A stretch of DNA of 64,000 bases from Maylandia zebra (taxonomy: Eukaryota; Chordata; Actinopteri; Cichliformes; Cichlidae), in the NCBI RefSeq assembly GCF_041146795.1, contig NC_135180.1:35324294-35388293 (forward strand), written 5' to 3'. The first letter of the stretch is position 1. Every line of letters starts with the position of its first letter. Made by a program: the position numbers and the translations under genes. This document shows positions 25,746 to 53,524 of this stretch, in pieces. Below the pieces are notes generated by a model. It was not told the origin of the DNA. It did not search any database and saw only the letters and a program-made list of their open reading frames with translations.

Positions 25746-27658
25746 AAATAAAGCAATCATTTTCATTGTTTCTTAAATATATACTTTAAAATGATTGCTT
25801 TGTTTTCAGTCGTTGGAGGACCTTTGTAATAAAAGTATATTATTAATAATAACTGCTGCATATGACTTCTTTCTTTTCATGCTTTTGACTATTGCCTCAC
25901 CCCCAGTCCTTGTCTGGGGACTTACAAATGTGAAAATATATGGCCTAATAAAAATACTCACTTTCCCACAATCCTTCTCTACCTCTGCTGCTCCAGATGT
26001 GCATGACTAAGCCCATTAGGTCCTCCTGTGAGTCATGGTAAATCTAAGTGACAATCTACAGTTTGAATTACACATTAAAAGACACTTAAACGTCTTAGTC
26101 TGACTCCTCCATCAGCTGGTGGGCGGCGGATCTTTACTGATTCAGTTTCAGAGGCAGGACAGCTTTGCTCTTTATTATTGTGTTTAAGGCTGAGTGGAAC
26201 TTTCTAAAGACCAAAATAGTGTCGATCATTAAGGCCATTGTGTAACTCCTTTGAGGGATTTCTTTGGTCTCTGGAGGGCGACTTTAAAGGTTGATCACTC
26301 GTCTAAACAGCTGTGGTTATATACATGTAACTCATCATCAACATCCCTTCATTTATCAGCATTTGCTTTATTTTTCATAATATGTTACTGTGGTTATTCT
26401 TGTATTGTTTTGTGATATTATGGTTAAGTTTAGCTGTGCTGCCTGCAGATGATCAGCTGTAAACAGTTTGCATACATCATTTCCACCGTGACAAACATCA
26501 AATGTGGTTTAAAGTCCATTGTAACTAATAAAATCAATTAATTTTAGTAAATTTCCAGTCTTTGCTGTTCTTCTGAGGCTGATGAGTTTCCAGGATGCAC
26601 TGCAGACTTCAGTGATTACTGGGCTTCCTGTATTAAAGTTTATTTCTTTATCACAGCTGCACAGAATACTGAACCTAAAGTTATGTTAGGAGCCAGTGAT
26701 GTTAGTAAAACTATTTTAATTAATTCTGGAACTGACTAGCTCTACTTTAAGACCTGCGTTTACCTGCAAAATGTCAGCGAAAGACAAACAAAGAGACTGC
26801 TTCTAGTTATTCTCACCCAGTCTGCCTTTGCTCCTGTAAACAAGGGTGTGTGAATTTTACATTGTCTCACACTTCCCTCTACACACACAGACCCACACAT
26901 ACACATTTTTCAGATCCTGTTTGTTTGCAGTTGTCTGTTGTTAAGCTGCTGAGCCGCAGCCCCGGTGACTCCCATTAGACCTGCTGTAATGCTCATTTGA
27001 CTTTAATAAGACTAATGCTGGTTCAACAGTGACCTCTAGGTCTCTCTCTCACACACAGGCACACGCACAGACCACCCAGTTAATCTGACTGAAAGGACGT
27101 GCTAATCTCTGACAACGCAGCAACAATACAACAAAATGAGAAAACAGAGGAAGCAAACAGGAACTTAAATAAACCACAGCACTGAAGGGAGCCTGGCTGT
27201 CAATATAACTGTGTCTCCATGGATACATAGCAAAGCTACAACCACCAACCTTTTTAAACACGGGACTGTTTTAAGCAGCAAATAGTCTGCATTTTAAATG
27301 ATAAAGAAACCAAGATCCAAGTTTGTTTGTTTATTTAAATAAATAAGTTTACACCCACAGTTGTCACTTGTAAGGTATAAGAAGAGAAAGTTAAGAGCAG
27401 AGAACAAACAGATGACGTAAATATAACGAAATGTTATGTGAACATATGACTGATTTTACTTCAAAAATAACACTATGATGCTAAACTTAGCCTCAGATGT
27501 GCATTCATCCTCACTTTACCTTTACCTTTAATTTTTAATCGTTTAAAAGTTAAAGACAAAAGATAAAGACACCAAATTTTAAAATACACATTATTGTCAA
27601 TATTTTACCATTAATATTAATATTAGAGTTATATTTGACTAATTCATATTAGCTGAAA

Positions 27659-27682
27659 ATAGATAGATAGATAGATAGATAG
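27659..27682. repeat. (GATA)n microsatellite
   Basis: Five to six tandem GATA units. Confidence 0.9.
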
Positions 27683-28374
27683 GCAGTTCGTCTCTTCTGC
27701 AGATAGGTGGCTTTGTCCTGGGACAGGACGTCACAGTCGCGGTGTATGATGGGAAATTTGGGATCAGGTAAGCTTCTGCAAGTCGTTCAGCAGAGCGGAC
27801 ACAACAAACAGACAAATACCGGAAATCATGCGAGTTTACCTTCAAAATTAAAGCCTTTCTTTCATTATGGATTTCTCTTCCTAAAACGATTAATATTGGG
27901 GTTTTTAGAATCAGGGATCAGGGAATACAATTTCTTGATGTGCAATTTCTACAGTAATGTGGAGCCATAATACAGCTTCATTTGTCCATCGTACTGTGGA
28001 ACCCTTGGGTCAAACACAGCATGTTATGTGTCTTTGCTTGTGCTGAGAAATGCCCATCATAAATGTGTTTTATGGAACATGATACCAAGGAACAGAAAGA
28101 CAAATTATATTCTTCAGAATTGGCGAGCACCTTGTGCCAATTTAGTCTAACTGATTAATAACTTTACCTGAGGGAGAAATAAAATGCAAGCTGTGTTAAA
28201 AATAGTTGTGAGGAAAAATATTAATCCATCCATTCATCTAGTGACAGAATGCAGAAATCAAGCTCATCTGACAGGAATTCACTTTTCTCAGTGTTTCCAG
28301 TTACTTTTCTTCTTTCGATTGCTCCATTTATGACTCACTGTAGCGGATCATCTGTCTCGTTCTCACCCTATCAC

Positions 28375-28500
28375 TAGCATCCTCTTCTGTCACATCAACA
28401 TGACACACTCTGCATGTCCCTCCTCAATACCTTCTCTTTTCCTTCTGCCTGGCATCTCCATGTTCATCATCCTTTGTCCAACACATTGTTGAGGTATGCA
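28375..28500 (-). mobile_element. RTE-type LINE fragment
   Basis: CTGCATGTCCCTCCTCAATA, CCTTCTGCCTGGCATCTCCA and CATCCTTTGTCCAACACATT correspond to text of the same family at 49670-49760. It resembles the 3' end of RTE-type LINEs read on the minus strand. Identification by recollection. Confidence 0.5.
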
Positions 28501-28859
28501 GTCATTAATTATTTTATCACTAATAATTGCAGTTTAACATTCTTAAACTGAAAATAGATCCATTGATTAAGAATATATATGGATTAAACAACAATCATAG
28601 AAGTACAAGTGAAATCAAGAAGTACAGGGTCCCGTGTACAACATTTATTTTGAAGTCGATAAGCGGAAGTTCAGTTCTGCTAAAGCTAGCTTGATGCTAT
28701 TGGCTGCGTAATGACAGGAGGAGGCGGCAGGTGAACGATTAACAGCGTTCACTTTTCTCCGTCCCGCCTCTTTAAAAATAAATAAACTGAAAATTACTGT
28801 GAGCGGAGATGTTCCGCAGTGACTGACGGGCTCCAGTTTACACATAAAAACCATTATTT

Positions 28860-28913
28860 CATTCAAACTGTGGATCAACACGAAAGCGCGCCGCGGGAGT
28901 TTGGACTTAGCAG
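28860..28913 (+). promoter_or_regulatory. klc3: Candidate klc3 noncoding first exon
   Basis: A small GC-rich patch (AAAGCGCGCCGCGGGAG) ends at a good donor, TTAGCAG/GTAGGC, after 28913. The first klc3 coding exon is preceded by an acceptor, GTTCTCAG, at 31366-31373, with ATG at 31413, so an upstream leader exon is expected. That this is the leader is inferred. Confidence 0.33.
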
Positions 28914-31373
28914 GTAGGCTATAAATAACTGTCGGTTGTTGTGGATATGAAATGAGGCGCAGCAGTCTGTGTGAGAGAGACATCTTTTGTTTTGTTTTTT
29001 TTATTGTGTTGTTGTGCAGGAAGATGTTTCTGTCTTGTAGCTGCAGCAGCCGGTGGTGTTTAGACTCAGTGGACACTTTTAAAACTGTTGACAAACACAC
29101 AGCTGAAATGTGCTGTTGAAATGTGACGCAGCGCTGTTTGTGTCCAGCAGCATTTTATTATCACCAGCGTCCTTATAAAGGTTGGAAAAGACACTTAAAT
29201 CCATCATGGCTGCTTGGACAGATGGCCAGACATCCAGTTATAAACACATGGGCGGATTATGAGATACTGGGGCCCTGGGCACAAACATGTCAGAGCCCCC
29301 CCAGAGGAACTGTCAGTGGAACTACAACCCCAGTGGCTGCCACTGTGGAGGGATAGGGTGGCACATGATACACACTGGTGCCCAATGAAAGGAGCCGCCA
29401 AAAGAAGAAGCAGCTCTTGTTTGTCCATGTAGAAGTGGATTTTCTGTCTTGTCAACTTGTTTCTATTATACATTTGTTTTTCTTAATCTTAAAAGTCTTA
29501 AAAGTGTGATCCTGTATTAATGCAGTTGATGGCATGACATGCAAAAAGAGGTGTTTAATAGTGACTAAAGTGACCTTCATGTTGTTTGTTTGCTTGTGAA
29601 CCCTCGTATTTAGCTCCAGAGCCTCACTTTGCTTCTGTGTGTGATCAGAAAAGAGGAAACTGAAAGCTATGAGTTTTTCTTTGTGGTGAAGTTGCTGACA
29701 GCTGTGAATTGTGTTTCTGGGTTTTCTCCACAACATTCCTGTAGCGGAGTAGCCAAGTACTCCCTGACAGTGCTGAATTACAGTGTTCTTTACATTTTTA
29801 ATCCACTTTACATAGAAAAAAAGTGCATTCAGTGAAACCAATAAGAAATCTGCTTCTGTGTAGTTTTAGGTTGGAGTTACCTGTGAAAGGTAACTCTCCT
29901 CACACACTTTGCATTGAGAATTAATCACATTTAATACTGTTTAAAACCAGCAAGCCTTAAAGTGGACCGAGTTAACACAGGATCTGCTTTTATTCAGTCT
30001 TACTGACCTTTCACTGAGAACGAGTAGGTCTTTGTGTGGACACAAAGACCTACTCTATTTACCTTTGTAATCAAATTCAAATTCAAATTTTATTTGTCAC
30101 ACACACAACCATACACAGTATGACATGAGGTGAAATGCTTGTAGCTGTGCAATGCAATGCCCGACCATTAAATGACAGTGGTTTTACAGTATTTACAATT
30201 TACAGGTTATACAAAATTTACAGATTTAACTTAGAAATTTACAGTAAAAAAATGTGCAAATAGCAGAAAGAGATTATAAATTATAGGAAGTGTGCATGAA
30301 GAAAAACCAGAGTGCATGTGGTGATGTGATGTGTGTGGGAGAGTCCAGTCCTACACCTGGTTCAGGGCCCGAATAGCCTGGGGGAAGAAGCTCCTCCTCA
30401 TTCTCTCTGTTTTGGCTTTAAGGGAGCAGAAGTGCTTCCCAGACCTCAACAGTGAGAAGAGTCCATTGTTGGGATGGGAGAGGTCCATCATAATCTTCCT
30501 AGCTTTGGACTTGCACCGCTTGGTGTAGATGGACAGCAGGTCAGGGAGTTCTGATTGAATGATGCGTTCGGCTGAGCGCACCACTCTTTGCAGATCTCGT
30601 CTGTACCTGCTGTATTTATGTCTAGTGGTCCCTCACTCAGCGTTATTGTGGTTTTAATTCTTTGACTAAATAGAGTCTAATATTTTGAGACTGTTTTCTA
30701 TAAAATGACTATAGCAGAAACGATTTTGACTCAGGAATCTCAGCTAGAAGATGAAACACATGTCAACATGTAGGTATGAATGAGACCTACAGGGTGATGT
30801 GACCCTTGAAGTTTCCTGAAAAAGCAGCAGACATGGTCTTAATGAATCATCTATTGCACTATAAGTCAGATTCTGAGTGGTTGTTCCTGTTTCCGTTGGT
30901 CCCAAAGCTTGTTGCTGTAGTTCTGCCACAGCCCTCGCACTGAGGGACCCTTCAGCAGGCACGAGGCTGACTCATCAGAGAGTCACTCCCTTCATGGGGC
31001 TGGATTCAGATTAAACAAACATTATCAGAGTTTACTTTTGCTTGCATTTTTCACAGACCTTCCATGTAGTCTATTTATCCACCAGCTGTGTCACGTATAC
31101 ACTTCACCAACAGCACTTTTAAATTATGCTTTAAGCCACCTTTCATATTTTAGAAAATCCATCTGTGTTTACTATTGCACTGCTGCTTCTACTTCTAGTA
31201 CTTCAGCGGCTTCAGTTACTGCTGCTGTCAGCTTCTGTTATCACTTTTACTCATAAATATTTCAGCTGCATGTAGCACTGATCCCCCTACAGCTCTCACT
31301 CTGCCGTTACTGCTAAATAAATGCATAATAAACTCCCACTGCAGATAATGCTGTAACGATGTGCTGTTCTCAG
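28914..31373 (+). other. klc3: Probable klc3 first intron
   Basis: No coding exon recognised. It contains the LINE fragment at 30068-30612. If the leader exon at 28913 is wrong, this is intergenic. Confidence 0.35.
30068..30612 (-). mobile_element. LINE 3' end (L2/Rex-like), minus strand
   Basis: Minus-strand frame 30351-30584 reads VRSAERIIQSELPDLLSIYT and ends RRSFFPQAIRALNQV, the form of a LINE ORF2 C-terminus. The 3' tail, read on the minus strand, ends in AAATTTGAATTTGAATTT around 30070-30090. The sequence is little decayed. Clade assignment (L2/Rex1) is from recollection. Confidence 0.65.
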
Positions 31374-31412
31374 GTCGGTCGCAGTGAGAAAAGGAACCTC
31401 GGAGCAGCAGCC

Positions 31413-39130
<7,718 letters not shown>

Positions 39131-41662
39131 CGCAAAAATAAGAATATCCCCTAAAAACGCAACACCTTTCAAAGATGACGATCGGCACAGAGCAGTGTGT
39201 TTAATCAGTGTGGGAACATCAGGCCTGAGTGGATTCATCATTTTTAGTCTTCAAGGAAAAAAAGATAATTGACTCGACTAAGATGCTTCCAAAAATCTGA
39301 CTTTTAAAATTAGTTTGTTTCATTCTAAAAACGCACAATTTCAGTTTTTTCTTTTTAAAAAAAACAAAACAAAACAACAAAGCATAAATAGAGGGCTGGG
39401 TCATGTGATGAATTTTAACTTGACGTTATCGGAATTGCACTATGACATTTTCTTCCGGATCACTTGAAGTTTTAAATCCCGTCATTCCTGGTTTTAGGTT
39501 CAGTTCTATGATTTCCAGTTAACTTTTGATCTTGAACTCGTAGGACCTGGCGTCCACATATGTGGACATCACATTTTGGGTTGTCTAGACCACAATACAA
39601 AATTTTTCCCCAATCAGCTCAAATAGCAAACAGAAATTAAAAATGCATGCCATGAAAGAGTTCGCGTCTTAGCAGGTTAATTTTAAGTTGTGCTAAAATC
39701 ACTTTAATCTAGTTTAAATGCATTTCCCCTGCAGACTGTGTTTTTACACAAACGTGACCACGTTACACTAAGGAAAGCGGCAATCTGTAGGTTAACATTT
39801 GAACTATGGGAAATTTTAAGACACTTCACTTGATGCTTTGATACTAAAGATCATATTTTTTAAATGGAGTTGTTTGTAATTTGAGAAGCAGTGCAGGGAT
39901 GTAAAGTTCTTTACACAATTTTTAAAATGTAAAGTGTAATTTTACATTCAAGGAAGATGATAAGCTATCAAAGTTTACACTGTTTAAAGTAAAAAAAAAA
40001 AAAAAAAAAGGTACGTGTATTTTGCCTTTAAAATGTGCTGGTCATGTATAATTTATATTGTTAGACTGCTGCGTTATTGGACCAGAAGTCCTGTTCGGAC
40101 ACGATGAAAATAAGGAACAACTTAAAAAACAAACAAACAAACAAGTAGGAGCAGTTTCAGGATTCCAGCTGTTGGTTTGCACCTTGTGAAAACAAATTGT
40201 CTTTACAAAAGCAAATATTTGACTTTTTAACTTAGTACTTTTTACAGTCAGTACTTTTGCACATATGTACATAGGTAATATCTTCTAACTGCTTATGGAT
40301 GTAAATCATTCTCTTAGGCTACGTTCACACTGCAGGCGAACGCGCATCAAATCCGATTTTTTTGACCCTCTGCGACCCATATCCGATCATGGTGTGACAG
40401 TGTGAACGGCACAAATCCGATATTTTCAAATCCGATCTGGGTCACTTTCGTATGTGGTACTGAATCCGATACATCTACATTATTATGTAAATAACAAAAT
40501 AACTTCAAGCAAAAATTGGGAAACGTCAAGTCCGAAGTCTTTATATTAAGGGCCATCAGTCAAACAATATTGTTTGCTCTGGGTCTAAACAGAGCGCGTT
40601 GTGTGTGACGTCTTCTTTTGTGCATGCGGGTCGCTTTGAGCGTTCACACTAGAGCGCGTTTGCTGTTACATTTTATTTGTAGTGTGAACAAGCAGACAAA
40701 AAAAATCAGATTTGATCAAAAAATCGGAATTGAGCATTAAGACCTGCAGTGTGAACGTAGCCTATGTTCAGTATTTATTGATTATCCGTTTGTTGCATTT
40801 TGAATTTCAGATGTGTAAAAGTCTCCTTAGGTTTTTTGCTGTGTGCCCAAATGTCAGCTTTGGCCTGATAATATTAAACTGGTTTTGAGGTCGAGATGAA
40901 AGTCTTTACCGAAAGCCGCCGTGTAGATTTATACAATGTTTCCAAGGCAAAGCACAAGAACAAGTAGTAAAAATAGCAGCGGCGGTACAGCTTTGTAGCC
41001 AAGTTGAAAATGTTTCTGGCAAACATCACTGATGTCTAACCAGGAAAGTAATCAAATCATGAGACAACCAACAAGCAATGAGAGAGGACGGGTGGATCGC
41101 TCAGCAGCCGAGTGATACATAAATATGATGGTGCATTCGAGGCTTTCACTCTACGCTGGTAGAAGTAGCATTATCAACTACTGAGGTAGCCTACGTTTAG
41201 ATATTGATGTATTCTTCTAATGTTACATCTATGCTTTTCACTGAAATGCCTGAAATCTACTACTACAAAAAGATTCAAATAATGTGGAATGTCATTCTAC
41301 TTTCTGATATTTATTAGAGATATTTTTTTAAACTAGTTGAACTGAAGATTTGTTACAAAGAGCGTTGAATAACAAGTTTTACACAAACCCTAACACCTGA
41401 GAATTCTGATAATAGACTGGGTCCCTGAAAGCAGCATTACCACCTGATCCATGAAGATTTTCATTCCATGAGACTCCTCGTAGGAATCTTGTTTTGCATT
41501 TACAGTGGTAGAAGACAGCCACTGCAGTCTGTTTAAAGGGCTGAAGTCGCACCGTGTTAGCTGCTGTTAAACGACAGTCTGTTACAAGCTGAGTGAAGCA
41601 CATGTAAGAATGTGGAAAAGATGAATATTTGTTTTATATTTGCAAATTTGAGCTGTAATAAA
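39131..41662 (+). other. klc3: Probable klc3 3' UTR with poly(A) signal
   Basis: After the klc3 stop the first AATAAA on the + strand is at 41657-41662; an ATTAAA occurs near 40873 and another at 41744. The 3' UTR may therefore be about 1.7-2.5 kb and include the TIR element at 40315-40764. A run of about 20 A lies near 39991-40009. The extent is inferred from signals only. Confidence 0.45.
40315..40764. mobile_element. Non-autonomous DNA transposon with 22-bp TIRs
   Basis: The left end 40315-40336 (starts TAGGCTACGTTCACACTG) and right end 40743-40764 are perfect inverted repeats of 22 bp. The 450-bp interior has no significant frame and is rich in CGATTT/AAATCCGAT words. If the outer TA is the target duplication, the insertion fits a TA-specific family; no 8-bp duplication was seen. 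Superfamily not assigned. Confidence 0.85.
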
Positions 41663-42999
41663 TTAAACTAAGCCACCGATAACCCTTGTATATGTGTGTT
41701 TTCTTTCCTCTGTTTGTCTGAAAATGTTTTCAGGGTTTCATAAATTAAAGCCCTTTTTTGTCTAAATATTAAGATCAGCGAGTGATGGATGAACACTTTC
41801 GATTCAAACACTTCCCACAGAAGAAAAACACAAGTCAGCTGTTAAATACAAACATTTATATTCCAGCTTCCTGGTTGGAAAACAGTATAAAACAGCATTT
41901 ATGTACAGCTGCAGTAGAAAAGGAACCTGACAGTATTCTTGTCTGTATGACAGACGCTGCACAGACACCAGTGTTAGTGTCACATCTCTGATGCAACACG
42001 CTGACCTACTGACACATTTCACCAATCAAAAGAAATTAAAAAAAAAACTAAATGAATTGAAACTTCTGCATCACGGTAATGCTGAAGACTGAAACACGCA
42101 CATTTAGAACTTAGTGTATATTTGTCTTATTTCTAGTCAAAATTATCTCATTACACTTAAAATAAGACACAATCAGCTACAGGGCAACATTTCAGTAAGC
42201 TAAAGGAACTTGTTTCAAGACAGTGAATCTTGAAACTAGAGAAAAACTAGAGATTTTTCACTTGTTCCACTGGCAGATTTTTTTCACTTAATACAAGATA
42301 TTTTAGCTTAAAATAAGTGAAAAAATCTGCCAGTGGAACAAGTGAAAAATCTCTAGTTTTTCTCTAGTTTCAAGATTCACTGTCTTGAAACAAGTTCCTT
42401 TAGCTTACTGAAATGTTGCCCTGTAGCTGATTGTGTCTTATTTTAAGTGTAATGAGATAATTTTGACTAGAAATAAGACAAATATACTTGGTAAGATTTT
42501 GAGTTTTTGCAGTGTGTTGCTGGATTTTCTGTAGCATGTGCGTCTGCAGAAGCAAAGGCTTCTTCCTTTGATTAATAAAGGGGAAAATAAGTTTACTGCT
42601 CCGTACTTCAGTGAAAAGCTGAACAGAGTACTGAAATATGTACTTAAGTGGTTCAAAGGTCTGCAGATGGTCTACTCTGCAGACCGAGTGCAACCTTAAA
42701 TACTGACTGACCCATGAGCGGCTTTGACTGAGGCTCACATCGTTGGTGTGGGAGCGGCTCTCCTGTCAGAAGTCATTACTGTCACCAGCAGAGCTGAAAA
42801 TACTTTAAATACTTTTACAGTATTTTTACCACTTGGGGAAAAACAGACACTTAAAACATAATTCTGAGTTTTTCCTTCCTAAAGTTAAGGTGGACCTGCC
42901 CTTTTAGAGCCGACCCATATTTAACCCTAGTCTGGTGACAGCTGATGACTCGGTTTATGGTGCTGCTGTGGTGACAATGTCATACGGTTCGTGTCACCT
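41663..42999. other. klc3-ercc2 tail-to-tail interval
   Basis: Contains the foldback element and presumably the ercc2 3' UTR (minus strand). No canonical AATAAA for ercc2 was found between 42100 and 43000. Confidence 0.4.
42116..42487. mobile_element. Foldback element: 372-bp near-perfect palindrome
   Basis: The sequence from 42116 (GTATATTTGTCTTATTTCTA) inward is the near-exact reverse complement of that ending at 42487 (TAGAAATAAGACAAATATAC), with arms of about 170 bp. Only about 12 nt each side of the centre (near 42301) fail to pair. The right side continues GTAAGATTTTGAGTTTTTGC to about 42525, with no left counterpart, so the left end is truncated. It lies between the 3' ends of klc3 and ercc2. 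The class is a MITE-like foldback; family name not assigned. Confidence 0.9.
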
Positions 43000-50498
<7,499 letters not shown>

Positions 50499-53400
50499 CT
50501 TCACAGCACGTTTAGCGGAAGCTCCTCTTCTTTTTACGTAACTTGTGTTATTTTAAAACAGTCATTAAAATTTGAATGTGCGCCAAAAACACAAAACAAA
50601 ACGCCGCATTAGCAACGCCACAGCCTGCTACAGCATTTAATTCTTCTTCGTTTATCGTTTGAACGCTATCAGACGGATTACCGCCCCCTGCAGGCCAAAA
50701 GGAAAACTAAATACTCCTCTGTAATGCTTCGAAGTTACATTTAAAACCCGTTATTTAATCAGTTTATAGTTATTATCGCCTTTTATTTATTTTATTTATG
50801 TATTTACATTTAGATTTGACTACGACTACTTCAACTGGAAGTGTTAGCCTGCTGCTATCGACGCTAACTTTGACCACATGCGAGTCATAACAATTTCATT
50901 TCCGGTGAATAGTTTGAAAAAGAAACGCTAACATAAATGGTATACTGTGTTGCCAAACATCGACACAAACAGCTGTTACATCTTACTGTGTAGCTGTAAA
51001 TGTGACTTTTCGGTCGTCTTGCTTGTTACGTTATAGTTGTAATTCACAGCTGTGCTTTCTCCATGCTTTCGTTCATTATTTGGGCTTCAGCGTCTACAGC
51101 AAAGGCATGCATGTGTTGGGTAATTTCATTATATTTTGTGTTATTTGGAATACCCTATTATATAACTTTATTTTCACAGGCTTTTCCGGAAGTAGTTCTA
51201 AGTCAGCTGCATTAATGAGATTTTAGTCATTTTAAAGAGTTGCCATTCCAAAGAATGACCACACGGGGGCAGCACATGGCAATAAAATCGCCCTTGTGCA
51301 CACTAGAATCACTACAGTCCTTTCAAAATACTCCTATTGGGATGAGTTTTTCATCCGCTACCAAAACAAAGCAATCTGAATTCTCAGAATATATTAATAA
51401 ATAATTTTAAATAGCCAGTCAACAAAATTACAGTCCTTTGTTGTTGTTTTTTGCTTTCCATGTTCTTCAGTTTCACACATATTAACATTTATTATACAGA
51501 TTTACACTTTTACTGCACCTGCGCTGAATTGAAAACTAGTTTTTAGTGGTTTGAAATTTAATCTGAAAACTATTAAAAATGAATCTTTTTGTATTTTTTT
51601 TGTAGTTACATCACTGTGGTTCAGGTTTGGAAATCTTTATTCACCTCATCGCTGCATGTGAAAAACACCCATAAAGTATGCCTACTAGTGTTAATGTCTG
51701 TAAAGTGTGTGTCTGCAAAGAAGCAACCGCAAAGTTTTTGCAGTAGGAAACATTTTATTTGTACATTTACAGATTAATTATACATCATAGATGACATTTG
51801 AATAATAGGCTACTGTGAACATGCAGACAGTGAACGTCAGGGAGGCAGAGAGTGAGCCACAGCATGTATAAAGACATATCTCAAAACTCAAAGCAGCACC
51901 TTTTCTTATTCTTACCCTTAAAGCTTTTAAACAACACCAACATTAAGCATACCCAGCTTCTCTCTGATGATATATTAAAAAAAAAAAAAAAAAAACCACA
52001 AGGTTAAACCTGCCAGTGAAATGTTGATTAAATGGGATACAATCATATTAGAGGATGACAGTAAAGTCAGCAGCAGCAGAGTTGATGTAAAAGAGTGGAG
52101 ATGTCAACATTTCATCCCCAAATCACACCTTAGAAAGGAAAGATGAAGAATTTAACCTGCAGCATTAAACTAGTAGTATTAGCAGTTTGTAGCTTAGTTT
52201 ATGTATGCAATGTTAACTCTGCTGCATAAATACACATTTATCCTGAAAGAATTAATAGCTGTGCATCTGGAGATTCCTCCTGTTTTCCCAGGCCGATCTG
52301 GAGACAAATATATTTGACTCTGCAGAGAAGTGAGCAGGAAATCCTCAGTGAGAGTCAGATTAACAGGCGATACAGATTAAAGGGAGCAGTGGTGATGTTA
52401 CTGCAACTGTGCTGGTTAACTTGGAGCAGGGCTGCCAACTTTCTGCTCTCAGTTGGGGTGAGATGAGGGCAGCGATGTTTATGTGGGACAATTAAACACA
52501 CAAAAATGATGCATGTCACAGGTGAAGGACAGCCTGCATTTCCTCTGATAACTTGTTCGTTTTGCACACTTCTCTATCCCACGCTCTCAGCTGGGATGTA
52601 CTTGTGGATCAGCGCAGCTGTTTTACTTTTCTATACTAGGTCCATTAAAAATGTGGGAAGCTGTCTCAGAATGTGGGACAGTTTTAAAAGACGATAATCT
52701 TTTTTGTGTCATTTTTGGATGCCTCCTCACTTTAAATAACCCAGAAAGAGGAGCAGCGACGTATTTTAGGTAATTTTCAGGATAAATCTGCCAAATTTGT
52801 TTTGCTGGTAAAAATTCTAAACGCCTCTTGGCTTATTTTATTGGTTAAATTAATGATTAAAGATGTCGTCCTCCTATACAGCCTGCTGTTACGGTAAACA
52901 TCCATAAACACTGTAAGTTGAAAAGTTTTTTTGAAAAGCTTTGTTGCAGGGTTAATTAATAGTTCTAAATAACTAATACAGTTAGCTCTGTTGGACTGTT
53001 TGGTTAAATATGTGCAGCTGTTTCGCTGTGGGGACTCCCACATGTATCCTTGTGAAGCTGCAGGTATTTAATACACTCACAGGAAAGACTTCCCCCATCA
53101 GCTGAAAGCAACAGGATGCTTATGGACCTGTTTTGGTTCTAAAATGGGCAGAAAACACCTGCCCAAAAATAGATGCAAATGGGTGTATTTGTTTTAAATA
53201 AAGGAGGGTCTGCAGGTTTGTTTGGACACCGTGAGAATGATGGTGTGCATGTAACCGTTGGCAACCCCGTGTTATAGTTTAAATGTCTATGTGCATGAGG
53301 TTCAGCTTTGAAGGCTCGAGCAGCAACGTCCTGCATTTCAAGCTTCTTGAAGTCTTTTATCACCTTCAGACTCAGCTCTCAGGAGTTGGTGAAAAAAAAA

Positions 53401-53524
53401 AAAAAAAAAGTTCTCCTCCCTCCTCCGTCAGTCCCTCCATCTTTTGTCTCCATCAGTCTGTTCAGAGTTTTAAAGGATATATTAAACCATGTATAAATAT
53501 ATCTTTTTGTCTCATTAATCTCAA
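50499..53524. other. ercc2 upstream region and cdc42ep 3' region
   Basis: The ercc2 ATG has context GTGAAGATGA and no TATA box close by. On the minus strand, downstream of the Cdc42 effector stop, an AATAAA (complement of 52837-52842) could be its poly(A) signal, about 690 nt after the stop. A-runs lie near 51971-51993 and 53393-53409. No other gene recognised. Confidence 0.45.

Larger units (their letters stand above)
17041..28600. other. Intergenic region between ckm and klc3 promoters
   Basis: About 11.5 kb without any recognised protein or RNA gene; open frames here are short and resemble nothing known to me. It lies between two divergent genes, so muscle-specific ckm enhancers may be here, but none was identified with confidence. 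Repeats at 22204-22458, 23740-24205, 24293-24362, 24514-24572, 25540-25745, 27659-27682 and 28375-28500 are listed separately. Confidence 0.5.
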
